The notes beneath the pieces are model-generated. The model saw only the letters and a program-made list of their open reading frames with translations. It was not told the origin of the DNA and made no database searches. From positions 1 through 16,938 of the forward strand of contig JBAWVW010000037.1 of NCBI GenBank assembly GCA_037147055.1: DNA of 16,938 bases, read 5' to 3'. A program made the translations under genes and the position numbers. Positions 7,070-14,461 of the stretch are shown here, piece after piece. Position 1 is the first letter of the stretch. Every line of letters begins with the position of its first letter. Origin of the DNA: Casp-actino8 sp037147055. Lineage in GTDB: Bacteria; Actinomycetota; Acidimicrobiia; Acidimicrobiales; Ilumatobacteraceae.

Positions 7070-8029
7070 ATGACGACTGAAATTGAAGCACCGGCGCGAC
7101 GTTTTTTACATATTTGCTACTGCTGTGCGAGTACCGATCAAGTTGTCAACTTTTTTGTGGACGGCTTAGACATGAAAGAGGTGATGCGTAATCCCATCCA
7201 CCCTTCAGATGGATCTTTGTTGGGTATCGAAGGGGAAATTGTTAGCGGGGCTGCCTTTGTCTATGACAAGCGAGGGCCGCGTACAAGTTCGTCATTGGAA
7301 GTTCAGGAGTGGGTCAATCCGCAGATGACCGGAACTCCTTTGTCTGATGCTTCACGCGTAGGAATGCAAGCGGTCGGCTTTGCGGTTCCTGATCTCGAGG
7401 CGACGATTCAACGCTTACAAAAAATGGGTGCAAAAATTGTTTCCCGAGCACCTGCACCATGGGCTGCAGATTGGGTGACCATTGCGGACCCAAACGGCAC
7501 GCTGATTGACCTCTTTGAAGATACTGCAGTACCCATTGGCGAGTCGCGCCTGCGGCATCTGCGTTCAACTGTGACCAACTTGGAAGTTTCTTTGCCTTGG
7601 TATTACGGCATGGGCTTCATTGATGTTGCGAGTCACGATCTCGAGAGGGGCGACTTTGTCAATCTTCATGGGCCGCAGGGAACTCCGGCTCTGGGTCGCG
7701 CTCATCGCCTAAAACTGCCCGATGAAATGTGCGAATTGGTTTTGTTGGAGTGGGCGAATCCCGCCTCGCATGGACAACACCCGGTGGATGCCAATCATGC
7801 TGGATGGTTTAGAACTGCGGTGAGTGTGGACGACACAGTTGCCTCCTATGACCGTTTTCTTGCAGACGGTTGGACATTTGAACGCGAGCCACGGCAGGTT
7901 GAACTCTCAGGAACGGCAGTTCCTGATATGTGGATTTGCTTTTTGAATGATCCCGATGGAATCCCATTTGAGTTCGTACAAAGGCCGCGTTCGGCGTTTC
8001 GACCAGAACGCACCGCAAACGAGTCTTAG
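7070..8029 (+). CDS. Two-module VOC-superfamily protein (glyoxalase / extradiol dioxygenase fold)
   Basis: The 319 residues form two VOC units of about 150-160 residues. The first runs from HICYCC to the sequence LIDLFED; the second runs from RHLRSTVTNLEVSLPWYYGMGF to FEFVQRP. Candidate metal ligands in the second unit are its first His (RHLR), the Glu in CELVLLEW and the terminal Glu in FEFVQ. The first unit keeps a His and a Glu but has Asp in the last position and Ala where His often starts the second half. This architecture occurs in extradiol dioxygenases, glyoxalases and isomerases, so the reaction is not determined. The ATG at 7070 is chosen because homology begins there. There is no Shine-Dalgarno, but TATTGT lies 8 nt upstream, so a leaderless mRNA is likely. 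It converges on the SnoaL gene with a 4-bp stop-stop overlap. Confidence 0.85.
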   Translation: MTTEIEAPARRFLHICYCCASTDQVVNFFVDGLDMKEVMRNPIHPSDGSLLGIEGEIVSGAAFVYDKRGPRTSSSLEVQEWVNPQMTGTPLSDASRVGMQAVGFAVPDLEATIQRLQKMGAKIVSRAPAPWAADWVTIADPNGTLIDLFEDTAVPIGESRLRHLRSTVTNLEVSLPWYYGMGFIDVASHDLERGDFVNLHGPQGTPALGRAHRLKLPDEMCELVLLEWANPASHGQHPVDANHAGWFRTAVSVDDTVASYDRFLADGWTFEREPRQVELSGTAVPDMWICFLNDPDGIPFEFVQRPRSAFRPERTANES

Positions 8030-8457
8030 TGAGGAAATAACGAGTTGGTCGCCCAACCGTCAACAGTGACATTGCGTGAACTGAACTTCCACACTCCATC
8101 AATGACCTCGTAGTGGTCGACGTAACGTCCCCAATGGTCAAGACCAATATCGGTGAGGACGAAGAAGTAGAGGCGACCAGAGGCATGGGCTTTATCGATG
8201 AGATCAATCTGGTGAGTCGTGGTTGAGTGACGTACGTGTGTGAGTCCTGATGCCACCGAAGTGGAGTCCGCAGTGCCGGTAAAGATGGTCATCACTTCTT
8301 CAATCCCCGTGAAGGTGCCGCCAGGGTTGAGCACCATCTTGGCAGTCGGGGAAAACAGTTCACGCACTTGTGCGAAGCGGCCCGTGTCGCCGTTGGCGTT
8401 ATAACGCGCCACCAAGTCACGGATTGATTCACGAGCAATGAGTTGCCATAACTCCAT
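8026..8457 (-). CDS. SnoaL-like / NTF2-fold small protein
   Basis: The protein has 143 residues, about the length of single-domain SnoaL_4/SnoaL-like proteins. It opens with the family signature IRDLVARYNANGDTGRF, in which Tyr, Asn and Asp line the cone-shaped pocket. It continues with LFSPTAKMVLN, a His-rich strand (HVRHSTTTHQI) and the end WGRYVDHYEVIDGVWKFSSR. Family members act as cyclases, dehydratases or isomerases on polyketide, steroid or aromatic substrates, or serve as binding proteins. Nothing here fixes the substrate. The ATG at 8457 has AAGGAA (8467-8462) upstream. Its TAA overlaps the TAG of the VOC gene, and it is divergent from the amidohydrolase gene. Confidence 0.88.
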   Translation of the reverse strand: MELWQLIARESIRDLVARYNANGDTGRFAQVRELFSPTAKMVLNPGGTFTGIEEVMTIFTGTADSTSVASGLTHVRHSTTTHQIDLIDKAHASGRLYFFVLTDIGLDHWGRYVDHYEVIDGVWKFSSRNVTVDGWATNSLFPH

Positions 8458-8489
8458 GGGGTTCCTTATCGGCTTGGGTGCGAGAGGTT

Positions 8490-8527
8490 TGTACTGTGCC
8501 TGACCTTGGGACGTTAGTCACGGTACA
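8490..8527. promoter_or_regulatory. Imperfect 9+9 bp inverted repeat in the SnoaL/amidohydrolase divergent region
   Basis: TGTACTGTG at 8490-8498 and CACGGTACA at 8519-8527 are complementary at 8 of 9 positions and flank a 20-nt spacer, in the 158-bp region between divergent genes. The spacer length equals that of the dyad at 7025-7060, but the arm sequences are unrelated. It could be an operator; chance is also possible. Confidence 0.25.
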
Positions 8528-8561
8528 CCGTCAAGATCTAGCACTTTGGGTTGAGATGGCA

Positions 8562-8567
8562 TACAAT
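8562..8567 (+). promoter_or_regulatory. Putative -10 box (TACAAT) for the amidohydrolase gene
   Basis: TACAAT matches 5 of 6 bases of TATAAT and lies about 48 nt before the ATG at 8616, giving a leader of roughly 40 nt that includes the ribosome binding site. No good -35 hexamer is visible at 16-18 nt, which is not unusual for actinobacterial promoters. Confidence 0.35.
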
Positions 8568-8615
8568 CTGAAAGGTAGTCAGAAAGTCCGTCCAGTAACC
8601 GTTAGAGGAGTAAAA

Positions 8616-9824
8616 ATGACTTTGCTTGAATCTCGTCCAGGTCCAGCAGATGTGACATACGGATTATCCGATGCCGATCAGCATTACTACGAAGCTGAGG
8701 ATGCAGTCACTCGTCACCTCCCTAAAGAGCACCGTTCGGTTGTGCGTTGGGTTGAAGTTGATGGGCGGCGTTTAGTTCTAGTAGGGGACCGTCTGTTGTC
8801 CATTGTGCCCAACCCAACTTATGACCCAGTTGGTGTTCCTGGCTCGTTAGAGGTTTACTTCCGTGCCCAGAATCACGAGGGCAAAGAAATTCGCGACATC
8901 ATTGAGATGGCGCCAATTCCACCTGCGGCCCGCGATCGCGTGGCGCGAGTTGCCAAGCTTGATGAGCAAGGTGTGGATTTGGCATGGGTGCTTCCGAGTT
9001 TGGGTCTTGGGCTTGAGGAAATGTTGGCTAAGGATGTCGATGCGTTGTATGCGGTGTTCCACAGCTACAACCAATGGCTTGATGAGGACTGGGGTTACAA
9101 CCGGGATGGGCGGATTCTCACCGGACCGTTGATGTCGCTGATTGACCCGGTGAAGGCTGAAGAAGAACTGAAGTTAGTGATTAAAAAAGGTGCACGTTTT
9201 GTGACATTCCGTCCAGCACCAGTGCAGGCCCCTGATCGTTATCGATCACTTGCCGATCCGATCTATGACCGTTTCTGGCACACCGCAGCCGATGCTGGTG
9301 TCACGATCGCTTTCCACGGAGCCGACTCTGGTTACGGCATTTATCTTGAGCGCTGGGGCGAAAGCTTGAAGTACACAGGAATGAAGATGTCCACTTTGAG
9401 TGAAGTGATGGGCGTACATATTGAACGTCCAGTCTTTGACCTCGTGGCCTCATTGATTTGTCATGGTCTTTTTGACAGAGTCCCCAATCTTCAGATCGCC
9501 ACTGTCGAACTTGGAGCCGGCTGGGTTCCCGAATTGGTCAAGCGGTTCAAGCGCTCATACGGCAAAACTCCGCAGTTGTATGGAAGAGATCCATTAGAAA
9601 CTTTGCGCTCACATGTTTCAGTTGCTCCTTTCTACGAGGATGACATCACGATCCTTCGCAATCTCATTGGTGCCGACCGAATACTTCTCGGAAGCGACTG
9701 GCCACACCCAGAGGGTCTTGGCGCTCCACGAGATTGGCTCGGTGACTTTGAGGGTCTTACGGCTGATGAGCGCCGTCTTGCGTTGCGTGACAACCTGCGA
9801 AGTCTCTGCGGTTTCTCGCTCTAA
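8616..9824 (+). CDS. Amidohydrolase-2 family metal-dependent hydrolase/decarboxylase
   Basis: This 402-residue cytoplasmic TIM-barrel enzyme belongs to the PF04909 group, which includes ACMSD-like decarboxylases and 4-oxalomesaconate-type hydratases. The N-terminal metal motif is DADQHYYE (D19, D21, H23), replacing the HxH of many relatives. His234 in IAFHGADSG is a likely metal ligand. VELGAGWVPELVKRF is typical of the family. The catalytic/metal Asp361 sits in LLGSDWPHPEG. The start at 8616 follows AGAGGAG at 8604-8610; the frame extends 46 codons upstream into the intergenic region without coding character. Homologues of this style are common in actinobacterial clusters for steroid, terpenoid or aromatic breakdown. 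The reaction here is not known. It converges on the hotdog-like gene with 15 bp between stops. Confidence 0.9.
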   Translation: MTLLESRPGPADVTYGLSDADQHYYEAEDAVTRHLPKEHRSVVRWVEVDGRRLVLVGDRLLSIVPNPTYDPVGVPGSLEVYFRAQNHEGKEIRDIIEMAPIPPAARDRVARVAKLDEQGVDLAWVLPSLGLGLEEMLAKDVDALYAVFHSYNQWLDEDWGYNRDGRILTGPLMSLIDPVKAEEELKLVIKKGARFVTFRPAPVQAPDRYRSLADPIYDRFWHTAADAGVTIAFHGADSGYGIYLERWGESLKYTGMKMSTLSEVMGVHIERPVFDLVASLICHGLFDRVPNLQIATVELGAGWVPELVKRFKRSYGKTPQLYGRDPLETLRSHVSVAPFYEDDITILRNLIGADRILLGSDWPHPEGLGAPRDWLGDFEGLTADERRLALRDNLRSLCGFSL

Positions 9825-9839
9825 TTCGCGAGCAAGGGT

Positions 9840-10706
9840 TTAGGGCTTGCGAAAGGTTGCCGCGCAGGTACTCACAACGCGATCGTGATTGCCACGATCA
9901 ATGAGATTGATACGGACGCCGAATTTTCCATTTGCGCCTTTGAATGCCTCGCCCTGTGTTTCGAAAGGTCCATTCTTGCCACGGTTGCAAAACATCACGT
10001 ACCAGTCTTCAACTTGAAGACTCTCTTGGGCTAAGTCTTGGGCGAGTTCGCTTGCGGCGGCTTCGAGCACGATGTGTTGCGGGCCAATGTGCAAAGCAGC
10101 ATCGGGCGAAGCTAACTCTGCGGTGAGTATTGGCAGTTGCCAAAGTCCGAGGCTGATTTTTGTCGCTCCGAATACATGGTGCAACGGTGGAAGATCTGGT
10201 GAATCAATGACAGCGATTGGGGGATTATCAATTTTTTCGTAACCGGCAGGAGCGTCACCAAGTGAGAGTCCAACTCCTGTGGAGATGGCGATAATGCGCT
10301 CTGTGTTGTCGGCATCAACGAGTAAGGCCCGACTGAAACCCAAGCGTCGCCCAGTATGCAGATTGTCGGGCAGGATCATCAGGCGTTTGACATCTTTGGC
10401 GGGATCGAGAATCTGTAGCGAGGCAATGAGAGGATTCGGTACGACCACATCGTCGTTAAACCCGCCGCATTCAGGTGAGGCCACGCATAACGGAGCGGCG
10501 GTAATTCCGCCAAGGTCGTTGCGCATATCGTGGCGCAAGTTCATGAAGTTTCCTTCGACCCCTGTGTCTAACGAGCCCCATTCGCGCCCCAAGTAGCGAT
10601 AGGTCAACAGCGATGTCCATTTGTCCTCAAAGACTTCCCAATATTTGTCTGGGTCGGTACCCCGGATATCGGAGGGTCGACCTGAGGTCGCTTCATCACT
10701 ACTCAT
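9840..10706 (-). CDS. Probable double-hotdog thioesterase-like protein (unnamed family)
   Basis: I do not recognise a named family. The 288 residues look like two hotdog units. The first includes LGGITAAPL and a strand run PLIASLQILDPAKDVKRLMI, then HTGRRLGFSRALLVD. The second includes GPQHIVLEAAASELAQ, then GPFETQGEAF, and ends with VRINLIDRGNHDRVVSTCAATFR, a pattern close to the last strands of acyl-CoA thioesterases. The middle segment PAGYEKIDNPPIAVIDSPDLPP would be the linker. No signal peptide or membrane segment is seen. A role in hydrolysing or binding an acyl-CoA would fit the neighbouring YhdH/AcuI-type reductase, but this is inference. The ATG at 10706 has no visible Shine-Dalgarno. 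It is divergent from the isochorismatase-fold gene with only 31 bp between starts. Confidence 0.75.
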   Translation of the reverse strand: MSSDEATSGRPSDIRGTDPDKYWEVFEDKWTSLLTYRYLGREWGSLDTGVEGNFMNLRHDMRNDLGGITAAPLCVASPECGGFNDDVVVPNPLIASLQILDPAKDVKRLMILPDNLHTGRRLGFSRALLVDADNTERIIAISTGVGLSLGDAPAGYEKIDNPPIAVIDSPDLPPLHHVFGATKISLGLWQLPILTAELASPDAALHIGPQHIVLEAAASELAQDLAQESLQVEDWYVMFCNRGKNGPFETQGEAFKGANGKFGVRINLIDRGNHDRVVSTCAATFRKP

Positions 10707-10737
10707 ATCTAAGGGTTAGCAGATACGAGGCCGTGAT

Positions 10738-11400
10738 GTGGCAATCTGTGACATGGACGATAAGCAGATGGCCCGACTGCGCAGTGTGATGGATCTGAAA
10801 CACACCGCGGTTTTGACGATGGAACTTCAGCAAGGAGTTGTCGGAGAGGGCGCATTGATGAAGGCCCTCGTTGAAGAAGTCAATCGTGTCGGGGTGCGAA
10901 CGACGGCAGGTCGGCTATGTGATGAGGCGCGGTCGCGCTCTATTCGCGTTGTGCATTGTGTGGCGGAAAATCGACCTGATGGTGTGGGCGAGATTGAGAA
11001 TTGCAAAGTGTTCGCCTTGAATGCTCGCTTGCGGCGTGAGACAGGCGCGACACCCATTGATCAAGGAACTCCAGGGGCACTACTTGTGCCCGAGTTGGGT
11101 CCGCATGCGAGTGATGTCGTTGTGTCGCGAGTTCACGGACTTACGCCCTTCACGCAAACATCTTTAGATCAGATTTTGCGGAACTTAGATATCAAGACTT
11201 TGGTGGTCACGGGCGTCTCCGTCAATCTTGGAATTTTTGGAACCGTGATGTCTGCCGTTGATCTCGGCTACAACGTTGTCATCGTCAGTGATGGGGTGTG
11301 CGGGGTGCCGCGCGAATATGCCGAAGATGTTTTGAAGAATTCGCTGTCGCTGTTAGCCACGATTGCCTCAGCAGATGAGGTAATTGTCGCTTGGAACTAG
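10738..11400 (+). CDS. Isochorismatase-fold (cysteine hydrolase-like) protein with altered catalytic residues
   Basis: This 220-residue protein has the Rossmann-like fold of the isochorismatase/nicotinamidase group. The segments are HTAVLTMELQQGVVG (first strand), SRVHGLTPFTQTSLDQIL, TLVVTGVSVNLGIFG and DLGYNVVIVSDGVCG. The usual triad is Asp in the first strand, Lys before the S/T-x-F segment and Cys after TGV. Here Glu stands in the first place, and Gly is at the Cys position (TGVSVNLGI where TGVATxVCV is usual). The Lys position is unclear: it reads as Val in an ungapped alignment and as Arg with a one-residue insertion. The only nearby Cys, in DGVCG, is about 25 residues later. The protein may be non-hydrolytic or may use other chemistry. 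Start is GTG at 10738, with GAGG (10727-10730) 7 nt upstream. Its TAG overlaps the stop of the convergent LLM gene. Confidence 0.85.
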   Translation: MAICDMDDKQMARLRSVMDLKHTAVLTMELQQGVVGEGALMKALVEEVNRVGVRTTAGRLCDEARSRSIRVVHCVAENRPDGVGEIENCKVFALNARLRRETGATPIDQGTPGALLVPELGPHASDVVVSRVHGLTPFTQTSLDQILRNLDIKTLVVTGVSVNLGIFGTVMSAVDLGYNVVIVSDGVCGVPREYAEDVLKNSLSLLATIASADEVIVAWN

Positions 11401-12254
11401 TTGGCGACGCGGTCAAGCATGTCTGCGTAGCGTTCAATAAAAGCTGGCACTCCCGCAGGATCTTCCCATCCTTGGCGTCCAGAGCCGACAATGACGCGTT
11501 CAATGCCAAGATCGCGATACATCAGCAAGGTGTCAAGACTTGGATCGCCGAAGGCGACCATTGAGATCGGAATATCAAATCGCCCCGCTGCTGCGGCCAC
11601 CTCGCGAAACTTTTTTACGCGCTTCGTGACATCACCTAAAGTGACATCAAGCGGCATCCATCCATCTGCCCAACTGACTGTATGTTGCGTTCCAAGTTTT
11701 CCACCAGCACCGAAGAGAATCGGCGGGTGAGGCGATTGTAATGGCTTGGGGCGAGACCACAACTTTTCAAAATTGTAAAACTCTCCGTGATACTCGGACT
11801 CATCATCGGTCCACAGTGAACGTAACGCACCGACACATTCGCCAAGAGCGCGATAACGCAGTGACCACTTCACAGAACTGTGGTTCGCCAGTTCCTCTTG
11901 GTTCCAACCGACTCCCACACCAAATTGCACTCGTCCGCCAGATAAAACGTCAAGCGTCGCCACTGTTTTCGCCAAGACGAGAACATCGTGTTCTAACGGT
12001 AGAGCAACACCTAACCCCAAGATGAGATCTGTCGTGTGTTCACCGATCTGGGTGAGACTGATGAACGGATCCATCATTGTCGTGTATTGCCACGGCATCT
12101 CGCCACCAGTTGGGTATGGAGTAGCAAGTGAGACAGGAATATGACTATGTTCTCCGATCCAGATTGAGTCGAAACCTGCTGACTCGAGCAATGGTCCGAG
12201 AACTCGCGGAGAGATGTCGGCGGGCGTGTTCATCGTTGTGTAGCCAATTTTCAT
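11397..12254 (-). CDS. LLM-class (luciferase-like) F420-dependent oxidoreductase, TIGR03619-like
   Basis: This is a 285-residue TIM-barrel enzyme of the bacterial-luciferase-like superfamily. The characteristic segments are GFDSIWIGEHSHIP (about 28-41), the strand and loop LSGGRVQFGVGVGWNQEEL, and PHPPILFGAGG. In Actinobacteria such proteins usually use reduced F420, though FMN is not excluded; they act in hydride transfer or oxygenation of diverse substrates. The ATG at 12254 is preceded by GAGGAGG (12269-12263) 8 nt upstream; the frame runs 25 codons further upstream but begins homology only at MKIGYTT. It ends in CTAG shared with the isochorismatase-like gene. The enzyme is the best evidence in the window for an F420-using organism. 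Confidence 0.9.
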   Translation of the reverse strand: MKIGYTTMNTPADISPRVLGPLLESAGFDSIWIGEHSHIPVSLATPYPTGGEMPWQYTTMMDPFISLTQIGEHTTDLILGLGVALPLEHDVLVLAKTVATLDVLSGGRVQFGVGVGWNQEELANHSSVKWSLRYRALGECVGALRSLWTDDESEYHGEFYNFEKLWSRPKPLQSPHPPILFGAGGKLGTQHTVSWADGWMPLDVTLGDVTKRVKKFREVAAAAGRFDIPISMVAFGDPSLDTLLMYRDLGIERVIVGSGRQGWEDPAGVPAFIERYADMLDRVAN

Positions 12255-12379
12255 TCTCTGAACCTCCTCGCCGCGCCGAACTTGCTGCCACGATAACGGT
12301 ACTCGCCAGATCCCGATGGCTGAAAGCATGACTCCATGTGTGTGATCAACTGGTAGGCGGTGGTTAGCTGTGCCCTAAT

Positions 12380-13396
12380 GTGGCTCTTGTGATGAAAGAT
12401 ACATTTCCAGCCTTCGTTTTCTCAAATGACCCCGAGAACTCGCACCGTTCAGTGCAACAAGTGACGTTGACGGACATCGCCACCGATGGCGTGTTGATAG
12501 AAGTTGAATGGTCAAGCGTCAATTTCAAGGATGGACTCGCAAGTACAACGTCGGGAAGAATTTCTCGTCTGAAGCCGATGATCCCTGGTGTCGATCTTGC
12601 GGGGACCGTCGTCGATCCGGCGGGAAGTGATTTTGTGGTGGGTCAAAAAGTTTTGGCTCACGGATACGACATTGGCGTGGCCCGCCACGGTGGATATGCG
12701 CAGTTTGCACGTGTACCAGCCGAATGGATCATTGCATTGCCAGAGAATCTCACGACGCGTGAGGTGATGGTTATTGGAACTGGTGGATTTACCGCTGCGC
12801 TGTCAGTCATGGCTTTGGAAAAACATGGACTAGTACCCGGATCTGGGCCAGTGTTGGTGACAGGAGCGACTGGCGGCGTAGGCAGTATGGCAGTGTCCAT
12901 GTTGGCTGGTCGCGGATATGAAGTGGTTGCCAGCAGCGGTAAAGCCTCGGCTGCCGATTTTCTTCTCGGTTTGGGTGCTGCGCAAGTGATTGATCGTCAG
13001 GAATTGTCAGAGGAGGATCCAAAGCCTCTCCAAACCACGCTCTATGCAGGGGCGGTTGATTGTGTGGGTGGGGCTACTTTGGCCAACCTGATTAAGCGCC
13101 TGAACTATGGCGCAGCGGTGGCCGCCAGCGGCTTGACAGGCGGTACTTCGATTCCGACATCCGTGATGCCCTTCATTTTGCGTGGTGTAGCTCTGCTAGG
13201 GATTGATTCGGTGCAAACCCCCATGGATACCCGTCGAGAGGTCTGGAAGCGGATGGCCAGCGACCTGAAGCCCAAAGGTTTGGAAAGTATCGGTCATTCC
13301 GTTGGGTTGGGCGACCTGGATGGTGTATTGACCGCAATCTTGAAGGGTGAAGTGTCGGGACGCTATGTTGTCTCGCCCACAGGGCAGGATTTTTGA
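12380..13396 (+). CDS. acuI: Acrylyl-CoA reductase / quinone oxidoreductase, YhdH/AcuI family (MDR)
   Basis: This medium-chain dehydrogenase/reductase of 338 residues (GTG start) or 334 (ATG at 12392) probably reduces acrylyl-CoA or a related enoyl-CoA with NADPH. It follows the E. coli YhdH pattern closely: WSSVNFKDGLA, MIPGVDLAGTV, VIGTGGFTAALSVMALE, the cofactor loop VTGATGGVGSMAVSML, YAGAVDCVGG, LNYGAAVAASGLTGG, and VMPFILRGVALLGIDSV. It lacks the zinc ligands of alcohol dehydrogenases, as expected for the family. No clear Shine-Dalgarno marks either start. It is divergent from the LLM gene across about 125 bp. In propionate- or DMSP-related metabolism AcuI detoxifies acrylyl-CoA; the role here could equally be general detoxification. 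Confidence 0.9.
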   Translation: MALVMKDTFPAFVFSNDPENSHRSVQQVTLTDIATDGVLIEVEWSSVNFKDGLASTTSGRISRLKPMIPGVDLAGTVVDPAGSDFVVGQKVLAHGYDIGVARHGGYAQFARVPAEWIIALPENLTTREVMVIGTGGFTAALSVMALEKHGLVPGSGPVLVTGATGGVGSMAVSMLAGRGYEVVASSGKASAADFLLGLGAAQVIDRQELSEEDPKPLQTTLYAGAVDCVGGATLANLIKRLNYGAAVAASGLTGGTSIPTSVMPFILRGVALLGIDSVQTPMDTRREVWKRMASDLKPKGLESIGHSVGLGDLDGVLTAILKGEVSGRYVVSPTGQDF

Positions 13397-13471
13397 CCGT
13401 CAGACGAGATGCGCCATACGGGCAGTGTGGTGACAACAGTCGTTTGCGGTTACGGTAGGGATTGGTTCTGA

Positions 13472-14461
13472 ATGTCTGCGCTCTCTTCTACTCCTTCCTC
13501 CTCAATTGTGGTCCAGGGCTCTCATTTGATGTCTGGTCTATTAGGGCCGCGGGATAGTCACTTGCGTTTGATCGAAAGTGCATTCAAGGACAGCGAGATC
13601 ATTGTTCGGGGTAATGAAATTGCCATCGTTGGTGATTCTGCAGTATTGATCTCCCGGCTTTTCGAGGAACTCGTATTGCTTTTGCGCCGCGGCGAACCCG
13701 TCGATGAGTCAGTCGTCAAACGCAGTGTGGCGATGGTACGCGCCGACGAAAAACCGAGTTCGGTGCTCACAGATGAAATTTTGCGGGGATCAAAGGGGCG
13801 TACGATTCGCCCGAAGACCGCTGGGCAAAAGCGTTACATCGATGCCATCAGAAATAATGTCATCACCTTTGGAATTGGTCCTGCAGGTACGGGCAAGAGT
13901 TGGCTAGCGGTAGCGATGGCCGTCCATGCCTTACAAACAAAATCTGTGCAACGCATTATTTTGACGAGGCCTGCCGTTGAAGCGGGCGAGCGTTTAGGAT
14001 TTTTGCCCGGTGACTTGATGGCTAAAATTGATCCTTATCTGCGACCGTTGTACGACGCCTTGCATGACATGGTTGACACTGAGGGCTTACAGAAATTGCA
14101 TGAGCGCCAAGCCTTAGAAGTAGCGCCTTTGGCATTCATGCGCGGTCGTACTCTGAACAACAGTTTTATTATCTTGGACGAAGCGCAAAATACGACTCCC
14201 GAGCAAATGAAGATGTTCCTCACCAGAATCGGGTTTGGCTCAAAGGTTGTCATCACTGGTGATGCAACTCAGGTCGATATCCCTGACGGGCGGAGTGGTT
14301 TGTCGGGTCTGCAGAACCTCCTGGGGGAGATTGAGGGCTTGCAATTTGTTCATCTTGACGCCACTGATGTCGTTCGACACCGTATTGTTGGAGACATCGT
14401 TGCCGCCTATGAAAAAGATTCCGAAAGAAAGAATGCTCGGGTGAACAAGTCCCATGGTTGA
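13472..14461 (+). CDS. phoH: PhoH family protein (PhoH-like ATPase, KH-type N-terminus)
   Basis: This 329-residue cytoplasmic P-loop NTPase belongs to the PhoH/YbeZ type, linked to RNA metabolism together with YbeY. The N-terminal part (about 25-90) has the small KH-like alpha/beta region IIVRGNEIAIVG. Walker A is GPAGTGKS at 136-143 and Walker B is IILDEAQN at 233-240. TRPAVEAGERLGFLPGD and the VVITGDATQVD strand are family-specific. It starts the operon phoH-ybeY-CNNM: ybeY begins 8 bp before the phoH stop. The ATG at 13472 has only a weak AGGG 11 nt upstream; ATG 13529 is an alternative that would shorten the variable N-terminus. I expect function in rRNA/RNA processing, not phosphate starvation. 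Confidence 0.95.
   Translation: MSALSSTPSSSIVVQGSHLMSGLLGPRDSHLRLIESAFKDSEIIVRGNEIAIVGDSAVLISRLFEELVLLLRRGEPVDESVVKRSVAMVRADEKPSSVLTDEILRGSKGRTIRPKTAGQKRYIDAIRNNVITFGIGPAGTGKSWLAVAMAVHALQTKSVQRIILTRPAVEAGERLGFLPGDLMAKIDPYLRPLYDALHDMVDTEGLQKLHERQALEVAPLAFMRGRTLNNSFIILDEAQNTTPEQMKMFLTRIGFGSKVVITGDATQVDIPDGRSGLSGLQNLLGEIEGLQFVHLDATDVVRHRIVGDIVAAYEKDSERKNARVNKSHG

Noticed and set aside
9815..9832. Stem CTCGC / GCGAG around the stops of the amidohydrolase and hotdog-like genes, considered as a bidirectional terminator
   Set aside because: Only 5 bp with an 8-nt loop and no T-run on either strand.
13430..13456. GTGACA (13430-13435) and TACGGT (13451-13456) as a phoH promoter
   Set aside because: The spacer is only 15 nt and the -10 match is weak, so it is not strong enough to list as a feature.
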